64,000 nucleotides of DNA from CBDAQA01 sp965198865 (GCA_965198865.1 CBDAQA010000018.1:310001-374000); one strand, 5' to 3'. Shown: positions 16,749-26,038, counted from the stretch's first letter. Numbers and translations: made by a program. The notes: generated by a model from the sequence alone, not told the origin.

Positions 16749-17294
16749 ATGCAACGATTGGTGCCGATAAGCAGCGGCGGTGCTGCGGGGGTGTCGGCCG
16801 AGCGGTGCGCGTGGGAGATGCTGGACGCGGTGCCGCCGCTGATGTGGCACATCCGGCGGTCGATGCGGTCGTTCCGGCGGGGGCTGTCGATGCCCCAGTT
16901 CCGGGCCATGGTGTTCGTGTCCAACGAGCCGGACGTGAGCCTGTCGGCCGTCGCGGACCATTTGGCGCTGTCGCTGCCGACCACCTCCCGTATGGTTTCC
17001 GGTTTGGTCGGCAAAGGGTTCCTCACCCGCCAGGACAGCGCCGCCGACCGTCGGCAGGTGTCGCTGGGCGTGACGGCCAAGGGCCGGGCCGTGTTGGACG
17101 CCGCCTGGTCGGGCACGGGCCTGGAACTGGCCGGCCACCTGGCGGGCGTGCCGGCCGACCGGCGGGCGTCGGTGGTCGACGCCATGGCCGTCCTCCGCGA
17201 CCTGTTCGGGTCGCTGGGGTTGCCGGGGCTGACCGACGGCGTGCCCCCGCCGCCCGCGCGGCGCCGGCGGAAGCCGGCCGCGGTGGCCGAGTAG
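16749..17294 (+). CDS. MarR-family transcriptional regulator
   Basis: 181 residues. The winged helix is clear: MPQFRAMVFVSNEPDVSLSAVADHLALSLPTTSRMVSGLVGKGFLTRQDSAADRRQVSLGVTAKG (about 50-115), with the wing motif D-S-A-A-D-R-R-Q typical of MarR. The C-terminus is a basic, proline-rich tail. It lies 61 bases upstream of an RND efflux operon in the same direction. Local control of that operon, probably by ligand-relieved repression, is the natural reading; this is inference from context. Confidence 0.88.
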   Translation: MQRLVPISSGGAAGVSAERCAWEMLDAVPPLMWHIRRSMRSFRRGLSMPQFRAMVFVSNEPDVSLSAVADHLALSLPTTSRMVSGLVGKGFLTRQDSAADRRQVSLGVTAKGRAVLDAAWSGTGLELAGHLAGVPADRRASVVDAMAVLRDLFGSLGLPGLTDGVPPPPARRRRKPAAVAE

Positions 17295-17355
17295 TGTGCG
17301 CGGGCTTGTCGCCCGCGTGTCTGGGTTCGCCGAGTTCGTTACCTGAGGTCGGGAT

Positions 17356-20300
17356 ATGTGGATCGTCCGCCTAGCCCTTCGTCGACCGTACACCTTCGTC
17401 GTGGCGTCGATGCTGGTCGTCCTGCTGGGGCTCTACGCGATCGCCAGCATGGCGACCGACGTGTTCCCGGTGGTGAACATCCCGGTCATCGCCGTCTGCT
17501 ACAACTACACCGGCATGTCGCCGGCCGACATGAACGCGCGGATCATCACGCCGTTCGAGCGCATCCTCGGCACCACCGTCAACGACATCCAGCACATCGA
17601 GAGCCAGTCGCTCTACGGCATCGGCGTCGTCAAGATCTACTTCCAGCAGGGCGCCGACGTCGTCAACGCCAACGCCCAGGTGACGGCCATCGGGCAGACG
17701 TTCATCCGCCAGGCCCCGGTCGGCACGCAGCCGCCGCTGGTCATCGAGTACAACGCCAGCAACGTCCCGGTGCTGCAGCTGTCGGTCAGCAGCGACGTGA
17801 TCCCCGAGCAGGGGCTGTTCGACGCGACCTTCAACTTCATGCGGCCGCAGCTGATCACCGTGCCCGGCACGCAGATCCCCTACCCCTTCGGTGGCAAGCA
17901 GCGGCAGGTCATCGTCGACCTGAACCCCGACAAGATGTTCGCGTACGGCGTGTCGCCGAACGACGTCAGCAACGCCATCAACGCCCAGAACCTCATCCTG
18001 CCCGCCGGCACGGCCAAGATCGGCAAGCAGGAGTACGAGGTCGTGCTCAACGCCTCGGTCAGCTCCAAGAACACCGACGACCTGAACAACCTGCCGATCA
18101 AGACGGTCAACGGCATCCCCGTCTTCATCCACGACGTCGCCAACGTCCGCGACGGGTTCATCGTGCAGACCAACGTCGTCCACTCCGACGGCCAGCGCGG
18201 CCTGCTGCTGTCGATCCTCAAGAGCGGCGGGGCGAGCACGCTCAGCGTGGTCGACGGCATCCTGGCCAAGCTGCCCGCCGCCATCGCCGCCGCCCCCGGC
18301 GGGTCGCTCAAGGTCGTGCCGGCCATCGACCAGTCGCTGTTCGTGCGTGCCAGCGTCAACGGCGTCGTGAAGGAGGCGTGCATCGCCGCCGGGCTGACCG
18401 CCCTGATGATCCTGCTGTTCCTGGGCTCCTGGCGGTCGACGATCATCGTCATGGCCAGCATCCCGCTGTCGATCCTGGTCTCGATCATCTGCCTGTGGGC
18501 GCTCGGCGAGACGCTGAACGTGATGACGCTCGGCGGCATGTCGCTGGCCGTCGGCATCCTCGTCGACGACGCCACGGTCGAAATTGAAAACATCCACCGC
18601 AACCTGCACATGCGCAAGCGGCTGGTGCAGGCCATCCTGGACGGTGCCAAGGAGATCGCCACGCCGGCGTTCGTGGCCACGCTGTGCATCTGCATCGTGT
18701 TCGTCCCGGTCGTGTTCATCACCGGGGCGGCCAAGTACCTGTTCACCCCGCTGGCCATGGCGGTGGTGTTCGCCATGCTCACCAGCTACCTGCTGAGCCG
18801 GACGCTGGTGCCCACCATGGTGCACTACCTGCTGGCGGCCGAGGTGGAGATGTACGGCGGCGTCATCGACAAGGACGACCCGCACCAGATGCAGGCCCTC
18901 CACGCCAGGGAGGCCCACGAGCACGGCCAGCCGGTCCCGGCCGAGGACGAGACCGCCTCGGACCGGATCGGCCAGGGCATGCGGTCGACCGGCGTGAAGC
19001 TGATCCTGCTCGCCACCGCCGCCGTCCTGGCCGGGGGCACCTACGCGATCGGCAACACGCCGGTCGGGGCGAAACTGCCCGCCGCCCACGGGTTCATCGC
19101 GGGCCTCGAGCAGTCGGTGAAGGCCAACCCCTGGACCGCCGGGGTGATCCTCCTGGCCATCCTGACGGCCGTCGTGGCCGGCTGGCTGATCGTGCACATC
19201 ACGATGCCGATCCACAACGCCTTCAACCGCCTGTTCGAGCGCTTCCGCCGGGCGTACGGCGGGCTGCTCGCCTGGACGCTGGGCCACCGGGCGGAGGTGA
19301 TCGGCGGGTTCACGGTCCTCGTGGCCGTCAGCTGCTGCCTGCTGTTCGTGATCGGCAAGGACTTCTTCCCCAACGTCGACTCGGGCCAGATGCGCCTGCA
19401 CGTCCGCTGCCCGCCCGGCACCCGCATCGAGCAGTCGGAGCAGTACTTCGGCGCCGTCGAGGACCGCATCCGCCAGCTGATCGACCCGGCCGACATCAAG
19501 GTCGTGCTCGACAACATCGGCATCCCCAACAGCTCGATCAACCTCGCGCTCAGCGACGGCTCGATCATGTCCCCGGCCGACGGGGAGATCCTGATCTCGC
19601 TCAACGACGGTCACAAGCCGACCGAGTTCTACCAGGACAAGATCCGCAAGGACCTGCCCGACCGCTTCCACGACCTCGGGTTCTTCTTCGCCCCGGCCGA
19701 CATCGTCACGCAGGTGCTGAACTTCGGCCTGCAGGCCCCGATCGACATCCAGGTGGCGACGCCCAAGGAGCCCGACCTGCCCAAGATCGACAAGATCGCC
19801 CAGGACATCATGCACGATGTGCAGGGCGCCCCCGGCATCGTCGACGTGCGGATGCAGCAGGTGCCCAAGACGCCCGACATCCGCGTCCGGGTCGACCGCA
19901 CCCTGGCCAGCGAGGCCGGCGTCACCCAGCAGGCCGTCGCCAGCGACCTGCTCGTATCGCTGTCCAGCAGCAACCAGACCGCACCGAACTACTGGTTGAG
20001 CAGCAACGGCGTGAACTACGCGATCTACGTGCAGACCCCGCAGTACCAGGTCAACACGGTCAACCAGCTGGAGAACACCCCGGTCACCCCGACCAACATC
20101 CCGGCCACGCCGGGCAACACGCAGCTGCTCGGCAACCTGGCCACGATCGGCCGCGAGGCGTCGCCGACCAACATCACCCACTACGACATCAAGAACACCC
20201 GCGACATCCTCATGGGCGTCGCCGGCACCGACCTGGGCACGGCCGCCGACGCCGTGGACAAGATCGTCGCCAAGTACACCAAGGACAAGCCGCTCGGCTC

Positions 20301-20880
20301 GTCCATCACCGTCCGCGGGCAGGTCACGTCGATGCACGACTCGTTCACCGGCCTGGCCGAGGGGCTGGTGTTCGCCGTCATGCTGGTCTACCTGCTGATG
20401 GTGATCAACTTCCAGAGCTGGATCGACCCGCTCATCATCCTGATGGCCCTGCCCGGCGCGCTCAGCGGCATCCTGTGGATGCTGTGGGGCACGCAGACCC
20501 ACATCAGCGTGCCGGCCCTGATGGGCTCGATCATGAGCATCGGCGTGGCCACCAGTAACTCGATCCTGATGATCACGTTCGCCAACGACCAGCGCAAGGC
20601 CGGCATGGACGCCCACGACGCCGCCCTGGCCGCCGGCATCACCCGGCTCCGACCGGTGTGCATGACCGCGCTGGCCATGATCATCGGCATGTTCCCGATG
20701 TCCCTGGGCCTGGGCGAGGGCGGCGAGCAGAACGCCCCGCTGGGCCGGGCCGTCATCGGCGGGCTGTCGATGGCCACCTTCGCCACGCTGTTCTTCGTGC
20801 CCGTCATGTACTCGCTGCTCCGGCAGAAGGCCCCGTCCACCCACATGGAACCCGAACTCCGCGAGGAGGGTGACAAATGA
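17356..20880 (+). CDS. RND-family efflux transporter, inner-membrane pump
   Basis: 1174 residues, longer than the usual ~1040. The start (WIVRLALRRPYTFVVASMLV) and the first TM block carry the proton-relay acidic pair in GILVDDATVEIENIH (about residues 404-405). The periplasmic porter loops are complete. Between the two halves (about 498-640) is an extra ~120 residues with two further hydrophobic segments (KLILLATAAVLAGGTYAIG and WTAGVILLAILTAVVAGWLI), giving about 14 membrane segments. In the second TM block the usual Lys of HAE1 pumps is replaced (VATSNSILMITFAND, about 1067). The adaptor gene overlaps its stop by four bases. No outer-membrane channel gene is adjacent. Substrate unknown. 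Confidence 0.93.
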   Translation: MWIVRLALRRPYTFVVASMLVVLLGLYAIASMATDVFPVVNIPVIAVCYNYTGMSPADMNARIITPFERILGTTVNDIQHIESQSLYGIGVVKIYFQQGADVVNANAQVTAIGQTFIRQAPVGTQPPLVIEYNASNVPVLQLSVSSDVIPEQGLFDATFNFMRPQLITVPGTQIPYPFGGKQRQVIVDLNPDKMFAYGVSPNDVSNAINAQNLILPAGTAKIGKQEYEVVLNASVSSKNTDDLNNLPIKTVNGIPVFIHDVANVRDGFIVQTNVVHSDGQRGLLLSILKSGGASTLSVVDGILAKLPAAIAAAPGGSLKVVPAIDQSLFVRASVNGVVKEACIAAGLTALMILLFLGSWRSTIIVMASIPLSILVSIICLWALGETLNVMTLGGMSLAVGILVDDATVEIENIHRNLHMRKRLVQAILDGAKEIATPAFVATLCICIVFVPVVFITGAAKYLFTPLAMAVVFAMLTSYLLSRTLVPTMVHYLLAAEVEMYGGVIDKDDPHQMQALHAREAHEHGQPVPAEDETASDRIGQGMRSTGVKLILLATAAVLAGGTYAIGNTPVGAKLPAAHGFIAGLEQSVKANPWTAGVILLAILTAVVAGWLIVHITMPIHNAFNRLFERFRRAYGGLLAWTLGHRAEVIGGFTVLVAVSCCLLFVIGKDFFPNVDSGQMRLHVRCPPGTRIEQSEQYFGAVEDRIRQLIDPADIKVVLDNIGIPNSSINLALSDGSIMSPADGEILISLNDGHKPTEFYQDKIRKDLPDRFHDLGFFFAPADIVTQVLNFGLQAPIDIQVATPKEPDLPKIDKIAQDIMHDVQGAPGIVDVRMQQVPKTPDIRVRVDRTLASEAGVTQQAVASDLLVSLSSSNQTAPNYWLSSNGVNYAIYVQTPQYQVNTVNQLENTPVTPTNIPATPGNTQLLGNLATIGREASPTNITHYDIKNTRDILMGVAGTDLGTAADAVDKIVAKYTKDKPLGSSITVRGQVTSMHDSFTGLAEGLVFAVMLVYLLMVINFQSWIDPLIILMALPGALSGILWMLWGTQTHISVPALMGSIMSIGVATSNSILMITFANDQRKAGMDAHDAALAAGITRLRPVCMTALAMIIGMFPMSLGLGEGGEQNAPLGRAVIGGLSMATFATLFFVPVMYSLLRQKAPSTHMEPELREEGDK

Positions 20881-22307
20881 GCAATGCCAACGACCCCGGC
20901 TCCGCCGCACACGGCTCCGCACCACAACCCGTCGACCCCCAACACCGGCTCCCCGCGCCAGGCCAGGACTCCGCCCACGGTGGCGGGGGTCACGGCGGGG
21001 GCGGTCACGACGAGGTGATCCCCCACGACCTGAAGACCGCCAGCACGCTGATGGTCATCCTCATGGTGGCGCTGTTCGTCGCGCTGCTCGGCGGGCTCCT
21101 GGCGGTCGGGATCATCCCCGACCAGCGGGAGAAGAAGGCCACCCGCGCCGACGCCCAGCGGCGCGCCGCCGCCAAGCCCGTCGCCCTGTGGACCCACCCG
21201 ATCGTCTCCACCGGCGAGAAGGACGTGCAGCTACCCTGCGACGTGACCGCCTACCAGCAGACCGCCCTCTACACCCGCACCAACGGGTACCTGAAGGAGT
21301 GGCACTACGACATCGGGCAGCGCGTCGAGAAGGGCGCCCTGATGGCCGTCATCGACACGCCCGAGGTCGACGCCCAGCTCGAGCAGAGCAAGGCCACGCT
21401 GGAGCAGAACAAGGCCAACGTCCTCAAGGCCCAGGCCGACCTGGACCTGGCCAAGGTCACCCTGCAGCGGTACGTCGACGCGCAGAAGACCAGCCCCGGC
21501 AGCGTGACCCAGGAGGACGTCGACACCCGCCGCAGCGCCTACGACGACGCCGTCGCCGGCCTCAAGCAGGTGCAGGCCACCGTCGCCCAGGCCCAGGCCA
21601 ACGTCGACCAGCTCCAGACCCAGGTCAACTTCGAGCGGATCATCGCTCCCTTCAGCGGCACCGTGACGGCCCGCAACTACGACGTCGGCGCGCTGCTGAG
21701 CCCACCGACCAGCTCCGCCTCGTCCCCCGAGATCTTCGACCTGCAGCAGACCGACAAGCTGCGCGTCTTCGTCAACGTCCCGCAGAACTACGCCAACAAC
21801 GTCAAGCAGGGGCAGGAGGCCTACCTGTCGGTCGTCAACTTCCCCGGCCGCGAGTTCAAGGGCGCCGTCACCCTGACCGCCGGAGCGGTGAATCCCAACA
21901 CCCGCACCCTCCGCGTGCAGATCGACTTCGACAACGCCAGCGGCGCGCTGTTCGCCGGCGCGTACGGCCAGATCCGACTGCCCGTCACGCCCCAGCAGCC
22001 GGTCAGCATCATCCGCAGCAGCTCGCTGATCTTCAGCGCCGCCGGCACCGAGGTCGGCGTGCTGGGCCCGGACGACAAGGTCCACATCAAGACGATCGTG
22101 CTCGGCCGCGACCTCGGCACCGAGCTGCAGGTCTCCAGCGGCCTGACCGCCGCCGACCGCGTGATCACCAACCCCGGCGAGCGCACCGTCGAGGGCGCCG
22201 ACATGGACGCCCGCGAGGCCGCCAGGGAGGGCCCGCCCGCCACCACCAAACCGGCACCCGCGATGCCTCCGGTCGAGAAGCCCACGACCGCCCCGGCCGG
22301 CCGCTGA
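20877..22307 (+). CDS. RND periplasmic adaptor (membrane fusion protein)
   Basis: 476 residues, overlapping the pump gene by ATGA. The N-terminus is a His/Gly-rich cytoplasmic tail (GGGGHGGGGHDE, about 35-46), followed by a membrane anchor (ASTLMVILMVALFVALLGGL). The lipoyl/barrel-sandwich halves come next (TNGYLKEWHYDIGQRVEKG; FERIIAPFSGTVTARNYDVG). Between them is an alpha-helical hairpin with repeated Q/A/K heptads, and a beta-barrel and membrane-proximal domain follow. It should bridge the pump to an outer-membrane channel encoded elsewhere. The C-terminus is a Pro/Ala/Thr tail. The His-rich tail is unusual for the family. Confidence 0.92.
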   Translation: MSNANDPGSAAHGSAPQPVDPQHRLPAPGQDSAHGGGGHGGGGHDEVIPHDLKTASTLMVILMVALFVALLGGLLAVGIIPDQREKKATRADAQRRAAAKPVALWTHPIVSTGEKDVQLPCDVTAYQQTALYTRTNGYLKEWHYDIGQRVEKGALMAVIDTPEVDAQLEQSKATLEQNKANVLKAQADLDLAKVTLQRYVDAQKTSPGSVTQEDVDTRRSAYDDAVAGLKQVQATVAQAQANVDQLQTQVNFERIIAPFSGTVTARNYDVGALLSPPTSSASSPEIFDLQQTDKLRVFVNVPQNYANNVKQGQEAYLSVVNFPGREFKGAVTLTAGAVNPNTRTLRVQIDFDNASGALFAGAYGQIRLPVTPQQPVSIIRSSSLIFSAAGTEVGVLGPDDKVHIKTIVLGRDLGTELQVSSGLTAADRVITNPGERTVEGADMDAREAAREGPPATTKPAPAMPPVEKPTTAPAGR

Positions 22308-22334
22308 TCGCTGGACGAACGAGATCAAGCTGGA

Positions 22335-22366
22335 GCCCCGGACGTACATCCGGGGCTTCTTTCTTT
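22335..22366 (+). terminator. Intrinsic terminator of the RND operon
   Basis: GCCCCGGA (22335-22342) pairs with TCCGGGGC (22349-22356) around a six-base loop, followed by TTCTTTCTTT. It lies 28 bases after the adaptor stop codon. Confidence 0.85.
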
Positions 22367-22397
22367 CCCACTGAAGCCGGCGTCTGAGCTACGCCGA

Positions 22398-23807
22398 GAA
22401 TGGCGTTAAGATAGGGCACAAGTGCTTGTCTGGCTTGGCGCAAAGCTCGGCCTCCTGTCAGAATGTGGGTGCTGAAGTCCACAACGAACAGGAGGCCAGG
22501 GATGGCCATCATCGGACCGCCGGAGGCGTGTTGCAAGTACCAGTCCATGTTGGACGAGCACCTGTCGGCGGAGCGGATCGAGTCGCTGGCGACCGCGTGC
22601 GGGCACCGCTGGCGCGAGCGGGCGCTGGGGCCGGCGGTGACCGTGCACCTGTGGGTGATGCAGGTGCTGCTGCGGAACTTGTCCCTGGCGGGCGTACGGC
22701 ACCTGTGCCGGCAGGCCGTCACCGCATCGGCGGTGTGCCAGGCGAAGGCGCGGCTGCCCCGGCAACTGTTGGAACGGCTGAACCAGGCGCTGGTCGACGC
22801 CCTCTGCCCGGCGTCGGTGGGCGAGGGGTCAGCCGCGGGCAGGTGGCGTGGGCACCGGATCTTCGGTGGGGACGGCGCCTGCTACTACACGGCCGACACG
22901 CCCACGCTGCGGGGCCGGTTCAAGTCGAAGAAGCCGTTCGGCTTCCCGCTGCTGAAGGCGGTGACGCTGTTCGACCTGGCCAGCGGGGCGCTGATCCGGC
23001 AGGTCGCGGTGCCGCACCGGCGGCAGGAGGGCCCGCTGCTGCAGCGGCTGCTGCGGCACCTGCGCCGCGGGGACGTCCTGGTGCTGGACCGGGCCTACGC
23101 GTCGTACGCCAACCTGTGCGACGCGGTCGGCCGGGGCACGCACCTGGTCGCCCGGCTGAAGCGGAACCTGTTCGCCGCCGCCGGGACGCGGCGGACCGCG
23201 CGGCGGTGCCCGGGCCGGGCCAAGGGGGACCTCTCGGTCGTCTGGCGCAAGCCCAAGGAGCGGCCGGCCATGGTGTCCCGCTGGCGCTGGTCGCGGCTGC
23301 CGGCGGAGCTGGTCCTGCGGCAGGTCACGGTCGACGTGCGGCGGCGCGGCTGGCGCGTGCGGCGGATCACCGTGCTGAGCACGCTGACCGACCCGGCGGC
23401 GTACCCCGCGGCCGAGATCGCGCAGCTGTACGCCCGCCGCTGGGAAGTGGAAACCAACTTCCGCCACCTGAAGCAGACGCTGGACCTGGAGCACCTGCAG
23501 AGCCAGACCGCCGCCGGCGTGGCCGGCGAGCTGCTGGTCCGGTCGATCGCCTACAACCTCGTGCGGGCCGCGATGGGGCTGGCGGCACGGGTGCTGGGGG
23601 TCGACCCGGCGCGGGTGAGCTTCGCCGACACGCTGAACCTGCTGCTGCTCGGGCACGCCGACCTGGGCGTGGCCCACGCGAGGGTCAACCCCGAACGGCC
23701 GGGCCGGTCCGAGCCGAGGCGGCTCAAACGGCAGAACAAGAACTACCTGCCGCTAAACTGCTCGAGGGCCGAAGCGAGGCGGAAAGCGGCTTAACTTAAT
23801 GCCATTC
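22398..23807 (+). mobile_element. IS4-family-like insertion sequence (1410 bp) with 12-bp target duplication
   Basis: The left end GAATGGCGTTAAGATA and the complement of the right end GAATGGCATTAAGTTA are imperfect terminal inverted repeats. The element is flanked by identical 12-bp copies of GAGCTACGCCGA (22386-22397 and 23808-23819). A single transposase gene fills it. The flanks, once joined, restore part of a family B hairpin (AGCCGGCGTCTGAGCTACGCCGAAGACCCGG), so the target was a repeat element. A target duplication of 10-13 bp fits the IS4 group. Confidence 0.93.
22502..23794 (+). CDS. IS4-family DDE transposase
   Basis: 430 residues from the ATG at 22502, which has AGGAGG seven bases upstream; an in-frame ATG at 22463 lacks this. 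The DDE catalytic triad can be placed: Asp in IFGGDGACYY (about 124), Asp in VLVLDRAYASY (about 198), and Glu in the signature YARRWEVETNFRHLKQTL (about 322), whose Y..RW..E..F..LK spacing is typical of IS4. The frame is intact, so the element may still be active. The C-terminus is basic. Confidence 0.93.
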   Translation: MAIIGPPEACCKYQSMLDEHLSAERIESLATACGHRWRERALGPAVTVHLWVMQVLLRNLSLAGVRHLCRQAVTASAVCQAKARLPRQLLERLNQALVDALCPASVGEGSAAGRWRGHRIFGGDGACYYTADTPTLRGRFKSKKPFGFPLLKAVTLFDLASGALIRQVAVPHRRQEGPLLQRLLRHLRRGDVLVLDRAYASYANLCDAVGRGTHLVARLKRNLFAAAGTRRTARRCPGRAKGDLSVVWRKPKERPAMVSRWRWSRLPAELVLRQVTVDVRRRGWRVRRITVLSTLTDPAAYPAAEIAQLYARRWEVETNFRHLKQTLDLEHLQSQTAAGVAGELLVRSIAYNLVRAAMGLAARVLGVDPARVSFADTLNLLLLGHADLGVAHARVNPERPGRSEPRRLKRQNKNYLPLNCSRAEARRKAA

Positions 23808-23830
23808 GAGCTACGCCGAAGACCCGGATC

Positions 23831-25039
23831 TCATCCCGCCGCCGCCACGAACTCGCCGGCCACGCCGTCGGCCACCTCGATCCCCCGGCGCGTCAGCCGG
23901 ACGATCCCGTCGGACACGGTCAACAGCCCACCGCCCACCCAGCGGTCGATCGTCGGCCCGAACACCGCCGCCGCGTCTACGCCGGAGCGCTCCGAGCAGA
24001 ACGCGAGGTCGAGCCCGCGCTCCAGCCGCAGCATGAGCATCGCCAGTTCCCCGGCCCGCTGCCGCGGTCCCAGCTGTTCCACATCCGCCGCCGGCAGTCG
24101 TCCCGCGTCGACGGCCGCCTCCCACTCGCCCAGGTGCGGCCGGTTCTTCCACCGCCACCCGTCCAGGTGCGACGCCGCCGACGGACCCAGGCCCAGGTAG
24201 TTCCCGCCCGTCCAGTAATTCACGTTGTGCCGGCACGCCTCGCCCGCTCGGCTGAAGTTGCTCACCTCGTACGCCGCATACCCCGCCGCCGCCAGCCGAT
24301 CACGCGTGTCGTGCAGCATCGCCAGCTCCAGCTCGTCCGGCGCGGCGTTGAACTGCCCCAGCCGCTTCCGCACCGCCAGCGCCGTGTTCGGCTCGTAGGT
24401 CAGGGCGTAGCACGACAGGTGCGGCGTTCCCAGCGCCACCGCCGCCGACAGCGTCCGCTGCCACGACGCCAGCGTCTGCCCGGGCACGGCGAAGATCAGG
24501 TCCAGGTTCAGCCGGGTGAACCCCGCCGCCCGCGCCGTCGCCAGGCTCGCCCCCACGTCGGCCGGGTCGTGGTGCCGCTCCAACAGGTTCAGGTCGCCCT
24601 GGTCGAAGCTCTGCGCCCCGAAGCTGAGTCGATCCACGCCGGCAGCGCGAAGCGCACCGCAGTGCTCGGCCGTCACCGTCGCCGGGTTCGCCTCGACGGT
24701 GAACTCGTCCACGCCCGACAGGTCGAACCGCTCCCGCAGCCCCGCGATCAGCCGGACCATCTCCGCCGGCGGCAGCAGCGTCGGCGTGCCGCCGCCGAAG
24801 AAGATCGTGCGCGGCGCGACCGCTCGCCGCCGGTCCCCCGCCCACAGGTCCGCCTCGGCCAACACCCGGTCCACGAACCGCGCCATCCGATCCGGCGACT
24901 GCCGCGTGATGCTGTAGAAGTCGCAGTAGTGGCACTTGTGCGCGCAGAACGGCACGTGTACGTACAGCCCGTCGAAGTCGCCTGGCGGAAGCAAACGCGG
25001 CTCGAGCTGAGGGGCAGACACCTGAGCGAGCGCGACCAT
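23831..25039 (-). CDS. hemW: Radical-SAM heme chaperone HemW (coproporphyrinogen III oxidase-like)
   Basis: 402 residues. The radical SAM cluster motif is CAHKCHYC (cysteines 32, 36 and 39) after LYVHVPFC. TIFFGGGTPTLLPP, EANPATVT and RLSFGAQSFDQGDLNLLER-type motifs are all present, with the HemW C-terminal domain (LGLGPSAASHL). HemW delivers heme to respiratory enzymes. True anaerobic coproporphyrinogen oxidase HemN has a longer N-terminus, absent here, so I call HemW. The stop lies only 12 bases from the right target duplication of the insertion sequence, which therefore just missed the gene. Confidence 0.92.
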   Translation of the reverse strand: MVALAQVSAPQLEPRLLPPGDFDGLYVHVPFCAHKCHYCDFYSITRQSPDRMARFVDRVLAEADLWAGDRRRAVAPRTIFFGGGTPTLLPPAEMVRLIAGLRERFDLSGVDEFTVEANPATVTAEHCGALRAAGVDRLSFGAQSFDQGDLNLLERHHDPADVGASLATARAAGFTRLNLDLIFAVPGQTLASWQRTLSAAVALGTPHLSCYALTYEPNTALAVRKRLGQFNAAPDELELAMLHDTRDRLAAAGYAAYEVSNFSRAGEACRHNVNYWTGGNYLGLGPSAASHLDGWRWKNRPHLGEWEAAVDAGRLPAADVEQLGPRQRAGELAMLMLRLERGLDLAFCSERSGVDAAAVFGPTIDRWVGGGLLTVSDGIVRLTRRGIEVADGVAGEFVAAAG

Positions 25040-25245
25040 ATGGAAACCAAAACAGAGCCGGGCCGTGTCGGCCCGAACGGGCGCAGCCCGTAAGTCGCGC
25101 CAGCTGACAGAACACCGCCGACCGCACGCGTTGGCAGCCCCGGCAGAACTTGCCGCCCGCCGCGATCCGGGCTAGTTTACGACCGTGGCGGACGCGCGTC
25201 ACGGCGGTGTACGCCGCGCGCCCGCCCAGGTGAGAGGAAGTGCCC

Positions 25246-26001
25246 ATGCAGGTCGTGCTGATCATGTTGAGCAACGGTGGGGAGCGCCGCAGCTTCTCCG
25301 TCGTCCGCAACACGACCACCGTCGGCCGCCGCGAGGACTGCGACCTCCGCATCCCCGTCGGCGACGTCTCCCGCAAGCACTGCCGCCTGGTCCTCTCCGC
25401 CGACAACGTCCGCATCCAGGACCTGGGCAGCTCCAACGGCACCTTCGTCAACGGCCAGCAGGTACAGGACGCGTTCCTCAGCGCCGGCGACACCGTCTCG
25501 GTCGGACCGGTCAACTTCGTCGTCCAGATCGACGGCGTGCCCGGCGACGAGCAGTTCGACGCCGCCCCCGTCGCCGTCAGCGACACCGGCGCCGGCGGCA
25601 CCGCGCTCGCCCTCGACGCCCTCACCGCCGGCGCCCCCGCCGCCGATGTGTCGGAGACCGACGAGCTGCTGGAGGAGGTCCCGCCCGACGAGGCCGTCAC
25701 CGAGGAGGCCGTGACCGACTTCCTGACCGAGGCGCCCGCCGCCGAGGAACCGGTGGTTCAACCCCTCGCCGCCGGCGAGGCCACGATCGACGAGGTGCCC
25801 GCCGACTCGGCCGATGCGGTCTCCGCCTTCGACCGGATCGAGCTCGACGACGCCGCCCCCGCCGCCGAGCCCGAGGCCGCCGACCCCGGCACCGTCACCG
25901 ACGATTGGGACTTCCTCATCGAGGAGCCCGCCCCCGACGCCAGCCACGTCGACCTGCACATCGACCTCGACCAGCCCCACGACCACCACCCGCCTGCCTG
26001 A
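25246..26001 (+). CDS. FHA-domain protein with long acidic tail
   Basis: 251 residues. GAGAGGAAG lies just upstream of both the ATG (25246) and an in-frame GTG (25240). The N-terminal 100 residues are a forkhead-associated domain (VGRREDCDLRIPVGDVSRKHCRLVL and IQDLGSSNGTFVNG), which binds phosphothreonine peptides. Conserved Arg, Ser-Arg-Lys-His and Ser-Asn are all present. The remaining 150 residues are strongly acidic and low complexity (Glu/Asp/Ala/Pro), ending in a His-containing tail. No kinase is next to it. Probably an adaptor in Ser/Thr kinase signalling, which planctomycetes have in abundance; the partner is unknown. Confidence 0.88.
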   Translation: MQVVLIMLSNGGERRSFSVVRNTTTVGRREDCDLRIPVGDVSRKHCRLVLSADNVRIQDLGSSNGTFVNGQQVQDAFLSAGDTVSVGPVNFVVQIDGVPGDEQFDAAPVAVSDTGAGGTALALDALTAGAPAADVSETDELLEEVPPDEAVTEEAVTDFLTEAPAAEEPVVQPLAAGEATIDEVPADSADAVSAFDRIELDDAAPAAEPEAADPGTVTDDWDFLIEEPAPDASHVDLHIDLDQPHDHHPPA

Positions 26002-26013
26002 AACCCAACCCGG

Positions 26014-26035
26014 CCTGCCCGCCTCAGCGGGCAGG
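26014..26035. terminator. Bidirectional hairpin between FHA gene and hrpA
   Basis: CCTGCCCGC (26014-26022) pairs with GCGGGCAGG (26027-26035) around CTCA. It fills most of the 37 bases between two convergent stop codons. No T-tract follows. The core CCCGCTTCAGCGGGC-like sequence also occurs in the larger element at 51913-51993. Confidence 0.6.
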
Positions 26036-26038
26036 AAC

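Noticed and set aside
17371..20925. Very long minus-strand open frame (about 1180 codons) opposite the RND pump
   Set aside because: It is the antisense of a well-supported gene, has the Gly/Arg/Val/His-rich composition of a GC-rich shadow frame and no recognisable domain.
25052..25095. GAGCCGGGCCGTGTCGGCCC with a following GGGCGCAGCCC upstream of hemW as a regulatory site
   Set aside because: It matches one arm of the pheA-marR inverted repeat, so I read it as a half repeat element, not an operator.
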